64,000 nucleotides of DNA from Rhodocollybia butyracea (taxonomy: Eukaryota; Basidiomycota; Agaricomycetes; Agaricales; Omphalotaceae). Of this stretch, positions 35,325-45,924 are shown piece by piece. Where the stretch lies: positions 62,001 to 126,000 of the forward strand of contig JADNRY010000116.1 in assembly GCA_015501585.1 (NCBI GenBank), given 5' to 3'. Each line of letters starts with the position of its first letter. Within the stretch, counting starts at the first letter, position 1. Both the position numbers and the translations under genes were made by a program. The notes under the pieces are model-generated. The model worked only from the letters and a program-made list of their open reading frames with translations, was not told the origin of the DNA and did no database searches.

Positions 35325-36621
35325 ATGGGCATTCGTTCGCTAGTCAAACACAGGATATTCCCCGAAAAGCACACACATACGCGCATCGAGACCTTTAATG
35401 CACCAATCTGGAAAATCCCAAATGAGCTCGTGCTGTTCATCTTTCAACAGCTTTGCTTTAATGATGACACTCACGAGATAATTCTTGTAACCGCACTGCA
35501 AAGGGGGAACCGACCCCATGGCCATTGCTGCTGAGTGCAGTTTGCTCCAATTGGCGTCGTATGATGCTGGACAATCCTACACTGTGGTCTATCCTTTCCG
35601 TCGCATTCGGCGCTGCGCCTCAAAAGCCCAACGGTCGTGTTATCCACATCTTTCTTGAACGATCACAAACGACTCCGTTGATAGTCCATATGCGGCTACC
35701 TTCTACATTGCCTTCCAGAAAGATCATCCGCCACCCAGCCTTTCAGGCTCTTATCCGTGATGCCCCCCGATGGAAAATGCTTCGCCTTATTGGGGATCCA
35801 CGAATTCTTAGGAAGGATCACCCCATGCGCGCGGTCGAATCGCTACCGAAACTTGAAGTACTCTCTCTAGAAAATATGGAATCTGAAACAGTTACCGACT
35901 TTCAAGTTATACCAATGCCAAATCTCTGCCGTCTTATCGTCATAACTCCCCGGGAGCGTATTGCTGTCCAGTCAAACTTTCCATGGACACAGCTTACCTC
36001 AATGCGCCTCCATGGACTGCACAATGTCCCATCGTTGGTACAGCTCTGTCCCAATTTGATAGAGCTAGGCCTCATTTTGAGTTCCGAGCTGGGCGAGGCG
36101 CTTCCAAATCACCCGGTGGTTATTCGCCACAAACGAATGCGACTGCTATCATTGTGGTTTGTGAAGGATCCCAACATGCCAAAAGTTAAGAAAAAGCTTT
36201 TGGATATGCTTGAATTCCCCTTTGACTACTTTTGTTGTCCGGTGTTGTGAAAGACCAGTGATTTCCAGTTGCAGGGATGCTTTAGCTATTGTGGACGGAT
36301 TCATTCGACGATCAGCGTGCACTTTGACAGAATTTACTTTCCACGAGATCTGTGTTTTTGATTGTCTCAATAGCTTCACCGCAATCCTCTACCACAACCC
36401 TTCCATTAAGCGCCTCGTCATATTCGAGAACTCGAGTAGCTCAAGATGTCGTTGACGTTTTACGGCCCACCACGGGTTCGCATGCCCGCCTCAGGCTGCC
36501 AATGGTGCCTGTACTCCGAGCTCGAGTGAAGCTCCTGCCCAACCTACAAAAAGTGCGGTTTTCGACATTCAAAAAAGACTGCGATGAGGTGCAAGTGGTT
36601 GTAATTGGGTTTAATCGTTGA
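35325..36621 (+). pseudogene. F-box/LRR-like protein pseudogene, copy 2
   Basis: Starts MGIRSLVKHRIFPEKH and keeps the F-box core (IWKIPNELVLFIFQQLC, LLLSAVCSNWRRMMLDNP) and a long middle part (to about 36220) homologous to copies 1 and 3. A 10-bp insertion before the WPLLL region (about 35490) shifts the frame. A second break follows LLDMLEFP (about 36220), and a third occurs near 36440 (between IFEN and VAQDVVDVLRP). The last frame ends at 36621. It carries no transposon and contains the pre-insertion form of the site occupied in copy 1. Confidence 0.85.
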
Positions 36622-37644
36622 TCACGAGAGTATAACTATCGGGTAAGCCTCTGCAGCAATTTAACAAACTCACCTGAACCTAATTTCCTCTTCGTCAGGT
36701 CGTAAGCGAGGCTGTAGTCTTGACATATTGCTGAGTGTCAGCTTCCAGTTGTCTCGGCTGAGACTTGCGCTAAAACGGTGGGACAGAGCCCACTCTTCTC
36801 TCAGTCTTGCCAGGTATGTTTTGAGCATTTAGTATACAGCTTCATATTCTTTCCGCCTTGCCATTAATTTACGAAGAAAACCGATTGCCGTTCAAACGGC
36901 CCTCCCTTTATTTTACTATAGTTTCTGTTATTGTACTTGTACATACCTACTCGACCTTCAATCTTTCTGAGTACTGGGCCATCTGCGTGATTTGGCTACT
37001 CCCGCGGCCGAAGGTAAATATAATCTTTTGACCCATCGTGCGCCGGTATCACCAAGTAGATTTTCCTGACTCGGGCACTTGTTTGTCTAATGCTCACAGA
37101 GACAGAAACCTTGAGGGCTTCATACGGTTTTTCGAATGTCGATGCCCCTGACATAATTAATATGATAGATTGCTAGTTCGCAGGTACAGCACACACTCGA
37201 ATTGTCCAGTCACACTAAGCAGGCGGTTCGTAAAGTAAAAGTGTAAGCAGCACGTCGTGAATACTGGGATATTCAGTCAAGGAAAGAGGTAGTAAGGATA
37301 CGTGACAGAATACAGGGCAAAAACATTGAATCGCCTGAATTGCCGGATGTAGAACTCATTTTAGGTGTGTTTGTGGATCCTGCTCTATCCATACTAACAG
37401 ACATATTTTCCAGCAGCAACGAACCTGTGCATTATTTTTAGCGTATGCTATCTTCCATAGCCTGAACATCGAATTTCCGGAGTGCGAGTTGTGAGTTGGT
37501 ACCCCCAAGTGATACCTCGATCCTTCGGTTGGGATGTGAAGGGAAATTCGAACTACGACTTCTGGGTTGAAAAAGGTGGGCACATACTTTTGAGATGATT
37601 AGATTGTATGTAGATCGGTATACGCGATGTTAATGCGGGTTTAG
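36622..37644. other. Intergenic, no gene seen
   Basis: The first part is the duplicated F-box 3' flank; the remainder shows only short frames. Confidence 0.4.
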
Positions 37645-38481
37645 TCAAGAGTTCTTTAGTCGTTTCATCGGCAACGACGCTGCCCTTGCTAAATCGTCAT
37701 TAACCCATCCGCCCTTCCATGCTTTTAATATTACTTCCCGAGCAGCAGTATTCTTGTATTGTTGTCCGTTGATAAGGGTATCATCATCCAAGCTGATGAA
37801 CCAGTGTCCTCTTTCATCGTCAATTGTGAGCAGAAGCTCGGAATCCGCCCGACCGCGATGGAGAGTACATTTTGAAAGAGGGAAAGTAAGCCCGCGTGAA
37901 CGAAAGTGCCGTGAAGATTGAATGAAGACGTGTCGTTCTTTGAGAGCGGTTTTATCGATCCGGCTGGCGTTTACGATGGGCGGAAAAACGTCGAAAACTT
38001 TTGTATATCGGAAACCTGCTATCAAAAGCGCAGAGGCAGCTCCGACACCTGCAGCGAGATTATATTGTAGCTCTCTAATGTCATCCTGCAAGCTCACCTC
38101 CAACAAAAAATCCTAACGAGAGACCTAATCGCTGCCATATTGGCCGAAGTTCATAATACTCGGGCGTCGGAGGGACTTCAGAGTCGGATTTGCCGTCGAT
38201 TGGTTTTGACCAGTGATTCCAGGTGAGTTCCATGGCTGAGCCACTATAAAAACAGTCAATAAGCAAGCAGTTTGCGGCAAAAAGCAGTTGGCTGAACAAG
38301 CGCACGTCATGAATATATCCCCCGCCAATAGTGCGAATGTGTATTTTGCCCACCACGGAGAAGGTCGTTGAAAAAGAGGTGCTGCCTGGCTGTTGTACAC
38401 ATGCGGTGTTCCTTGGGGACGCAGCATACGGTAAAAAGTTTTGGCAGCCCGTAATACCGAGGACATGGCTGTCAAGTCCAA
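37645..38481 (-). CDS. Small two-TM protein, possibly mitochondrial (TMEM223-like)
   Basis: Exons 38306-38481, 38098-38243 and 37645-38048 sum to 726 nt, a closed 241-aa frame. The basic N-terminus (AAKTFYRMLRPQGTPHVY) could be a mitochondrial presequence. Two hydrophobic segments (about residues 45-60, and 105-125 around LGLSLGFFVGGVGAASALLIAGF) frame a short polar loop. The C-terminal soluble part carries RHVFIQSSRHF, TFPLSKCTL and GHWFISLDDDTLINGQ. Two membrane segments plus a C-terminal soluble domain resemble TMEM223-type mitochondrial inner-membrane proteins, but this is a resemblance of layout only. One donor (GTGCGC) is atypical but GT-AG. It is divergent from the PARG gene across 157 bp. 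Confidence 0.72.
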
Positions 38482-38638
38482 GGCGCGTCGGTCTCGTGAT
38501 TTCGATATCTAGTCTTCCCTGAGTTGAAGTGAGTTCCTACTTTGAGTCATTCAGTTCAATCAAGACTCAAGTCGACTTATGTTTGTGCGGTTCCGTCCTC
38601 TACATCGAATTTCCCTTTTATTTCAGTAAAGACCTATC
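38482..38638. promoter_or_regulatory. Divergent promoter region (157 bp)
   Basis: Lies between the start codons of the two-TM protein gene (minus) and the PARG gene (plus). It includes a pyrimidine-rich stretch (about 38606-38625) just upstream of the PARG ATG. Confidence 0.45.
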
Positions 38639-39889
38639 ATGTCTATAACATCCTATTTCTTCCCCATTTCCAAGAAAGACAAGGGAAAACAGGCGAATAA
38701 CTCCAACTCGCCAACTCGTACAATGCCCGAAGGAAAATCCAAATCGCGTTCAGCGCCGTACCCCAATAATTCGGGAAGAAAGCCTGTTCATGTTCCAGAC
38801 TCGATCTCTACCTTACCAGAAACTACATCGTCTACTAGTAATCCGGATACAACCAGTTTCACAACCGGCGACCATCCCCGATATGTGAACCTCAAACGCA
38901 TCGCAGACGATACCATCCAGGCTATCGAAAAGGGATCGTACGAACTAAACGGAACGACTTATGACCTGCAGGTTGCAGTTAACGAGATGAGGGAGACGAC
39001 GGAGTATTGGAGTCCAAACGCAAAGTTGCTGGCAGATAGGGCACTAAACAGGAATAAGGGCGGAACAGGCAAGGTTGATATTTTGCTGTTTGAGATCTCG
39101 ACGTTGGAAGGAGCGAAATTCCTCGAAAAGGAGCTATCGACAGCGACTGGTACTTCTCCCCATTTCTCATCATCGACTCATCCAAAAATCGGCGTTCTTA
39201 ACTTTGCTTCTGCAACGAAACCCGGCGGCGGATTTCTCGGTGGTGCCTCCGCACAGGAAGAAAGCATTGCTCGATCTTCCACCCTGTACTACTCTCTGAC
39301 TACCCGGATAGGAGAGGAGTTCTACAAACTTCATAAACGATTGAAGTCCAGAGGAAAGTTGGGCAAGGGTCGTAACAGAGATGCCGGAGAAGAAGAAGAC
39401 ACGGACGAGGAGGAAGATCGCAGAAGGGACTCGACATTCTACACACATGCTATGATATACTCTCCATCCGTGCTACTTTTCCGTGATGACGCAGGAACGT
39501 GGCTTCCGCCTACCATGGTAGACATCCTCACCAGTGCTGCAGTCAATGCTGGAGACGTCCGTGCCAAGCACCGCGCAAAGAACATGGATCAGTCGGACCG
39601 AGACGCGCTCGAAAGTCGGATTAAAGAGGAGATGAAGGAGCGCATGGCTAGGATTCTCCATCTTTTTACTCTTAAAGGTGTCAGGAACTTGGTCCTGGGG
39701 AGTTTCGGAACCGGTGTCTTCAGGAACAATGTTGGTACTGTTGCAGGTCTGTGGAAGGAGCTTTTGGTTGGATCGAACGCTCCGTTCCATGGCTCATTTG
39801 ACAGGGTAGTGTTTGCGGTGCTTGGAAGGGAAACGTATGAGACTTTCCAGAAGACTCTGAAGTTGAATGCGAGCCCAGTGTCGCAATAG
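38639..39889 (+). CDS. Bacterial-type poly(ADP-ribose) glycohydrolase
   Basis: Single-exon gene of 416 aa. About 75 N-terminal residues are Ser/Thr/Lys-rich; the opening MSITSYFFPISKK resembles a PCNA-interacting PIP-box (QxxI/LxxFF variant) only loosely. The catalytic macrodomain follows. NFASATKPGGGFLGGASAQE (about residues 188-207) is the PARG signature GGG-x(6-8)-QEE (GGG 196-198, QEE 206-208), whose second Glu is catalytic in bacterial and filamentous-fungal PARGs. LVLGSFGTGVFRNN matches the second conserved ribose-binding loop. An acidic insertion (GEEEDTDEEED) lies between them. It removes poly(ADP-ribose) from proteins, most likely in the nucleus during DNA damage responses. The absence of introns is unusual next to its neighbours. 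Confidence 0.9.
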   Translation: MSITSYFFPISKKDKGKQANNSNSPTRTMPEGKSKSRSAPYPNNSGRKPVHVPDSISTLPETTSSTSNPDTTSFTTGDHPRYVNLKRIADDTIQAIEKGSYELNGTTYDLQVAVNEMRETTEYWSPNAKLLADRALNRNKGGTGKVDILLFEISTLEGAKFLEKELSTATGTSPHFSSSTHPKIGVLNFASATKPGGGFLGGASAQEESIARSSTLYYSLTTRIGEEFYKLHKRLKSRGKLGKGRNRDAGEEEDTDEEEDRRRDSTFYTHAMIYSPSVLLFRDDAGTWLPPTMVDILTSAAVNAGDVRAKHRAKNMDQSDRDALESRIKEEMKERMARILHLFTLKGVRNLVLGSFGTGVFRNNVGTVAGLWKELLVGSNAPFHGSFDRVVFAVLGRETYETFQKTLKLNASPVSQ

Positions 39890-40582
39890 TTCACTTCTTG
39901 CCTCCTTACGTTCATATCATTTTTCTGTCAGTCGAGAATCCTCCTGGACCTTGGTGTTCATTTTCCTAGATCTACCACTAAACCGTCTTCTAGCCTTGAT
40001 CTCGTCGATGGAAAACCGCCATAGAGTGGAGGAACTACCTGAGGAAACAGGTTAAAGTATAGTAAAATCTGCCTTAATATGAACCAGAGTGTCTTTCCTT
40101 GTTCACACATATCATGTTCGTTATTGGAGTTAATGAGCGCGTTGTGAAGAGAATACTCGTTCACTTATAAACCTACCATTTTGTCAACCTTTGTTACTCA
40201 CCCCCATCTTTTCTGCATCGTTGTAGCTAGTACGTGTTTCTTCATTTTTGTTTTTGTGTCTATTACTAGTACTCGCTCGGAAACTTGGAAATACTGTCTC
40301 CAAAACAACTCAACTATATCCTCCAGAATCTCAGTCTCATGTCCAAGATTACCTGGATCTAGGTCAATCAAGACCACCCCAATAAAGTTCTCGTATCTGG
40401 CGGAAAAGGTGACTTGACAGGCCCTGTTCACACTCTGACACATCCAGCCAATCCTGAAACAAAAGAGTGCGGACCAAGGTGCGGACCGCAGATCTCTTGC
40501 TTTGTAAATCATGAAAGAAACACAATAAATATCCTGCCCTACTTTTGAAGTCATAGTGTATATAATCACCCTCCACCCCTAC
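39890..40582. other. Convergent intergenic region
   Basis: 3' flanks of the PARG gene and of the minus-strand membrane protein gene; only unsupported short frames. Confidence 0.4.
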
Positions 40583-41469
40583 TCATGTGCTGCTAATCAT
40601 ATTCTCCTGTTCAGTTAGTCTAACATTAGCTGGAGTGCCTTCCAAGCTATTCAAGATGACAGGAACTGAAACCTGCTGTGACTGAGCTTGTTGACTGAGC
40701 GCAGGAATTTCATCAAGGTGGAAACTTTGGTCATATGTGTTCTGTGTTTGAACCAAGATAAAGATGAGGACAGGATTCAGAGACTAAAAAAGAGGTGCAG
40801 CAAGGTCAGCAGGCCTACAGCTTTGGAGAATAGGAGAGACCTCACAGCAGCAGATATATAAAGTTGACTCATAAAAAGAGTAACAAAGCCAAGAGTAGCA
40901 AAGCCAATAGCTGATCCAGCTGGTGGATCCACATCCAAAACATTAGTTATTATGATAAGCAGCTAAAAGATTTTGCTCAAGATAAACAGGTTATATTTTG
41001 CAAAATACATACTTGGACTAACATGTAAATTGCACCAGACTCTATGAGAAGAAGAAGAATTCTTTCGCCTTGAGTTTGCCTTCTTCTAATAGAAATTGAG
41101 TTCATTGATTTATGATGTAGCCTAGAATTTCCAGTATATGAAATCAGATATAGAGATCAGGTATAGACAGAAGGTGGTGCTCACCAGGCTCGAAAAGCTA
41201 TTAAACATGTTGCTATCATGTTCACAGATAGTGACAGGACCATAGTAACCCAATCAAGACTTATAGCTGGTGAAACGGCTGATGAAAGAAAATTGGACTC
41301 ATCCACAACGCTATCAGTCAAGGTAACAGCTAATATTATATCTCCATGAGCTCATGTGTAACCACGGCCACATATCAATCTCACCTAAATCTGCAACCAT
41401 GAACAGAAGCAGAGTCCATTTCACTTTTGTGTTGTCCATCCACACCGCCCAAGCTCTCCATACGATCAC

Positions 41470-43116
41470 GGTATTGTAGGAATTTGGACTGGAATATTTG
41501 CAAGTGCCTCCGTGTACGAACCTGAACTGACTCATATGGACTGGAGTCGTAATGTGTCAATATTGCATTGACTCATTTGTAGTACATAGTTACTGTGCAT
41601 TGAGTCATTGACTGTGCATGACTGTGCAATGATTCTAAATGACTCATAATGACTTGCCTGGACTTATAGCAAGTCAATTCCCTTATATAGTGTAGTATAC
41701 AGTTGTATAGTATATAAGTACCTAGTTTTATGGAATGAGACCCCATTGGGTTGTTGACCCAGGGCTTTACCCATCTCTACCCTCTGGTGTGCTTTTGTCC
41801 CCACATTTGGAGGATGAGCGTAGCTTGTATTTGAGTTTTTCCCCCTTTTACAACAACACAACCCGATACCACCCTTGTAACTTGCAGCCTTTGTACAGTG
41901 TGTACATTGACTGGACCTGGAACCTTTGACTGTGCAGGTAGCACAATTAAAGCTGTAACTGAAGTGGATATTGTACAGGTAGTACAACCACTGCACCCGT
42001 AACTGAAGTGGAGATTGTACAGGTAGTACAACCACACCGTAACCCCGGATTGCACAGAAAGTGTGCAACAGCATAACCGTAACCCCGGATTGCACAGAGA
42101 GTGTGCAACACACGTAACCATATTACCGTAAGGATTGTACAGGTAGTACAACAGAGGTAATATTACCGTAAGGATTGCACAGGTAGTGCAACAGAGGTAA
42201 CCGAAACCGAAACCCCCGGATTGCACAGGTAGTGCAACAGACGTAACTCAAAACCCATCCAGATTGCACAGGTAGTGCAATAGTAGCTGGACCGTAACCG
42301 TAACCCGCAACTGCACAGGTAGTGCACTGTACCGAAATTGTGACTCACATTGACTCACCGAAACCGCAACTCACTTTGACTATTGCCGTGGGAAATTGGA
42401 ATTCCCGGAACCGAAATTTGATCTTGTGACCGCAAACCCGCAACGTATAAGTAGCACTTGTTGTGTTCTGCACCCCAGCTGAACCCCGAAATTTGGAACC
42501 CATATTGAATTGTAATCATGGCTTCTACTACACCGCTACGTTTTACACTATTGAATGTCCCGACCTTGAGAAGGAAAGCAAAGCTCACTATGCCGATGAT
42601 ATTGACTTTGCATGGTAGAATTTTTATTCTTACCAACTTATGAATCAGGGGGTGTTAAAACATACCTGATATTCTTTTGTGTGTCTATTAATTTTTATTG
42701 TTGTACACTTTGACACTTGAGGGGGTGTGTAGGAATTTGGACTGGAATATTTGCAAGTGCCTCCGTGTACGAACCTGAACTGACTCATATGGACTGGAGT
42801 CGTAATGTGTCAATATTGCATTGACTCATTTGTAGTACATAGTTACTGTGCATTGAGTCATTGACTGTGCATGACTGTGCAATGATTCTAAATGACTCAT
42901 AATGACTTGCCTGGACTTATAGCAAGTCAATTCCCTTATATAGTGTAGTATACAGTTGTATAGTATATAAGTACCTAGTTTTATGGAATGAGACCCCATT
43001 GGGTTGTTGACCCAGGGCTTTACCCATCTCTACCCTCTGGTGTGCTTTTGTCCCCACATTTGGAGGATGAGCGTAGCTTGTATTTGAGTTTTTCCCCCTT
43101 TTACAACAACAGGTAT
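41470..43116. mobile_element. TRIM-like LTR retroelement (1637 bp) with identical-looking LTRs
   Basis: Two 384-bp direct repeats (41475-41858 and 42728-43111) begin TGTAGGAATTTGG and end TTTTACAACAACA. I found no difference between them. The element is flanked by the 5-bp duplication GGTAT (41470-41474 and 43112-43116). A polypurine tract (GAGGGGG) lies a few bases upstream of the right LTR. The 869-bp interior encodes no gag or pol, so this is a TRIM/LARD-type non-autonomous element. No conventional TGG-starting primer-binding site follows the left LTR. The interior contains a cluster of short palindromes. It lies in an exon of the membrane protein gene. Confidence 0.93.
41925..42330. repeat. 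Cluster of ten short palindromes inside the TRIM element
   Basis: Ten copies of a short inverted repeat with consensus TTGYACAGGTAGTRCAA occur at intervals of about 33-48 bp. They start near 41931, 41971, 42016, 42049, 42089, 42134, 42175, 42220, 42263 and 42311. Compensating changes keep the stems paired: GCAC with GTGC in some units, GTAC with GTAC in others, and AGAAAGTGTGC or AGAGAGTGTGC variants. Units are separated by CCGTAACC-type spacers. The pattern fits a structured RNA or protein-binding array rather than coding sequence. Confidence 0.85.
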
Positions 43117-43686
43117 CAGCAATGAGTGGCTTTCCAGGATTAGGTCAATTAGTGTTGTGACATAGAAAGTCTATTCAAACTCACCATGACATTGCTTAAT
43201 AGCAAACTAATGTTATTATAGATTACTATCTGCGGCTGTGAATTGACTGCCACTATTTGTTCCGTGATTCCTTCTGGTAGAGTCACTACAAATCCATATT
43301 TGACAAGCTCAGGAATCACTGCCACAAATGACACAAAGTACATCAGCATCAGGATAAAATTGCCAAGGAGTACACAAATCATTGCTTTCTTTGCATTCCC
43401 AGCATTGCCCCTTGTTCTACATAGCCAAGGGACTCAGAATTGTTGTTTTGTCAGGACACCTGAAACTGAGGACCCACCCAAAGTAAATGTAAAGGCTGAT
43501 ACAATATGCCAATGAGAATATCCCTATTAAAAAATATAATCAAATTTGAGAGTTGTTTCATGATCCCTGAATAAACAATCTAGTGTATGCACCAAATAAA
43601 GTGGAGAGAAGTACTATGTCTGAGGTCACCTCATCGAAAAGCAAGAGTCCGGCAGATGCCACCGCTGCTACTTCTTCTGGAGTCAT

Positions 43687-45924
43687 GATTAGCGGTGTGC
43701 GTTTGCTGCTTGGTTTGCTGACAGTTCTTCAAGTTGGTAGGGTGATTTGGGAATAAGTGAGTTTATACCGTGTTCACTGTTCAGATTACAGGGAGCCTGT
43801 TCACCCAGTCCTAGTACTTAAGTAGAAATAATTCAACATGGCGAATCCATAAAAACATAGTTATTGCTCAATTAGTACTAATCAGCAAAACGTGGGTGCA
43901 CAGGAAGCTGCTTCCTGGCACTGTACAGCGCTGGGGACCGCTGGGAGCCGCTGGAAACGGCTGTAGAGTGCCTGACAACAGCGCCAGCTCACCCACATTT
44001 TGCTGATCGGCGGCTTACTGTACTTGCCCCGACCCATTTATCAACTGAGGTCATCTGGCACAAATAATTTATATTTTATAAAACTGTCCTTCAGAGTATG
44101 AACTGAAATAATATTCCGGGAGATTGAAAGTTGCCAGATTGAGATATCAGATGCCAGAGTATAAGATTGGCTAGTCCATACTATAGATCATGTGCATTGT
44201 TGAACAGCCTGACTGAGGCTGAGCCTTTTTGATTCTCCTTAGACCTCAATTGCTCTCTGATCAGCTAAGGTGAGATTGCTTTCCAAGTTGTTGCCAATCT
44301 GCGGGACACTCTGGAGAAGCCAAAGCAGCTCAGAGTACTCTAGAGCCCGCTATTTTTGCCGATGTTGTTTATTGTGATGCTGTAGCTATGATGGAGTTTA
44401 TGAGAAGTTTGGAAACTTGAATTCATCATCATGTTACATGTCGTTCTCCTTCCCTTGGAAGCGCCGTGTCTGCGTTTGCAAGTGCAGCAAATTAGAACCT
44501 AGCATATGAAAAGCTGACACTATTATCAAGATTAAAAGTGCTCTGCATTAGAATTGATAACATACATAGTATTAGATAGACCGAAGAAGGGCATTAGAGT
44601 CGCCTTTTACATGCCAGAAAGCTGTGAAGAAATTGACTGTTTCAGCCCTCGACCACAGGAATCAAGGCGGACAGAGTGGATTTGTTTGATCGGAGTCAAC
44701 CATCGCATTATGCGAGCCAGCGTAGGCTCCAAGGGACATTATAGGAGGCCGTAGGTCCATATACGGTATATTCTTGAGCTTTTGTTCTCGAAATGGATAG
44801 TTCTGTGTTTTTTCTCAAACGTTTTCGAGGTGATACTGTGAGATCGGGGAAGGGTCTCTTAGGAGAGATGAATCATGAATCATGATGGCGAGTCAGCGTG
44901 GATAGCATAGACGCGGGTGTGAAATTTTCGAGGTGCTTGCATTAGATCAAGTGGGGGAAAACACCACGCGGACACCTGAGGCTTGATAGTTCCATGGTGT
45001 CAACACGCAGAAATCTTTGTCGCCGGTTCTGAATAGACATTCGAAGAGGAAGTAGTGGGGTTGCAACGAAAGGATTGTTGGGATGGGGACGTCTCGGGCC
45101 GCTCTTATTGGAGACAAGCTTTGAGAGAAATGGGTGGATGTGTTGATTGATTGATCATTATAGGGTTAAAACGAGCTACTGTAAGAGTAGATTAGGAAAG
45201 AAGGGGAGACGGGAGACCACGTGAGTAGGTCAAGTGGAGCTAACCATGAGTCAGAGCAGTGCCATGAGCATCTTCCGCATTTTTGACAAGTTTCCCGAGT
45301 CTCGTCTCGTATACACGGCCTAGCAGTCGAAACCATCTCGACTCAAAACGTCAAGAGGCTTTTAGAGTTTGCTTTCTGGAGTAATCTGATCACACGCTGT
45401 GATCACTGCATCCTTCGATCTTTCTTGGTGCGTATGTTGACTGTCTCGTGCAGCGATCCATGCGAAGTCCTCATCGAGCCTCATCCGCTGTTTACAACGC
45501 AGTCTGCACATGCCCAGCAGCTGTGCATGCAGAGCTTGCTCAGCCCCAGTACGTCAAACATCGTACCATGATTCGGTATCAACGTGCCCTTCGTCTGCGC
45601 TTCCTGTGTAAACATACGTCTTTGGCCAGGACATCGACAGAGCCTCTTCTTTCTGTCCAAAACTGGCTTCCACCTCGTTTCTATCCGTGAACATTCGAAT
45701 CAACTATATACTTTTCTATTCAATCGTGATTGTTCGTTTGGAAGCTTTGCCATCAAACAGCACCTACTACACGTGGTGGGCTGGTAGCGGATATGAAGCC
45801 AGATGAACGCTTGGTTTCTTACTTCAAGATCGCTCCCAGACTCCTCTGCGCAGAATAACGCTTGTCGTTGCTACTGCTCTCGCCTATCGCATCTTATTCT
45901 CACAACATATCTCAATCAAATCAT
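43687..45924. other. Gene-poor stretch upstream of BTB gene 1
   Basis: No gene recognised over 2.2 kb apart from the small palindromic repeat at 43881-44007. The last ~800 bp are probably the promoter and 5' UTR of the BTB gene. Confidence 0.35.
43881..44007. repeat. Small palindromic repeat (possible MITE)
   Basis: The ends ATCAGCAAAACGTGGGTG and its complement (CACCCACATTTTGCTGAT) are inverted repeats with one mismatch. A second inner pair (GGCACTGTACAGC / GCTGTAGAGTGCC-like) extends the fold. GC-rich CGCTGG words repeat at the centre. No target duplication was found. Confidence 0.5.

Larger units (their letters stand above)
40583..43686 (-). pseudogene. Multi-pass membrane protein gene interrupted by an LTR element
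   Basis: On the minus strand, from 43686: MTPEEVAAVASAGLLLFDEV, ..SDIVLLSTLFGAYTRLFI.., LLGNFILMLMYFVSFVAVI (about 43340), then after the insertion TVIVWRAWAVW (about 41450), LSVNMIATCLIAFRAW (about 41200), RRRQTQGERILLLLIESGAI (about 41060), PPAGSAIGFATLGFVTLFMS (about 40900), and a final exon ending at 40583. These pieces and their order match a large basidiomycete family of seven-TM proteins with conserved W-R-A-W and E-S-G-A-I-Y motifs. GT-AG borders are visible around several exons. Removing the inserted element rejoins the exon in frame (IADTVIVWRAW). The gene is therefore otherwise sound, and interrupted recently. Exon borders in the 5' third are not fully resolved. Confidence 0.7.

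Noticed and set aside
40198..40569. 123-codon minus-strand frame downstream of the membrane protein gene
   Set aside because: No domain, no splice context, composition unlike the neighbours; regarded as chance.
41664..42226. Two overlapping 149-codon minus-strand frames with repeated Leu/Tyr/Cys words
   Set aside because: They are translations of the palindrome array inside the TRIM element, out of step with each other and without domain similarity.
41925..42330. CRISPR-like array of regularly spaced repeats
   Set aside because: The repeats are short palindromes with variable spacers that resemble each other, in a eukaryotic retroelement; no cas genes or conserved spacers.
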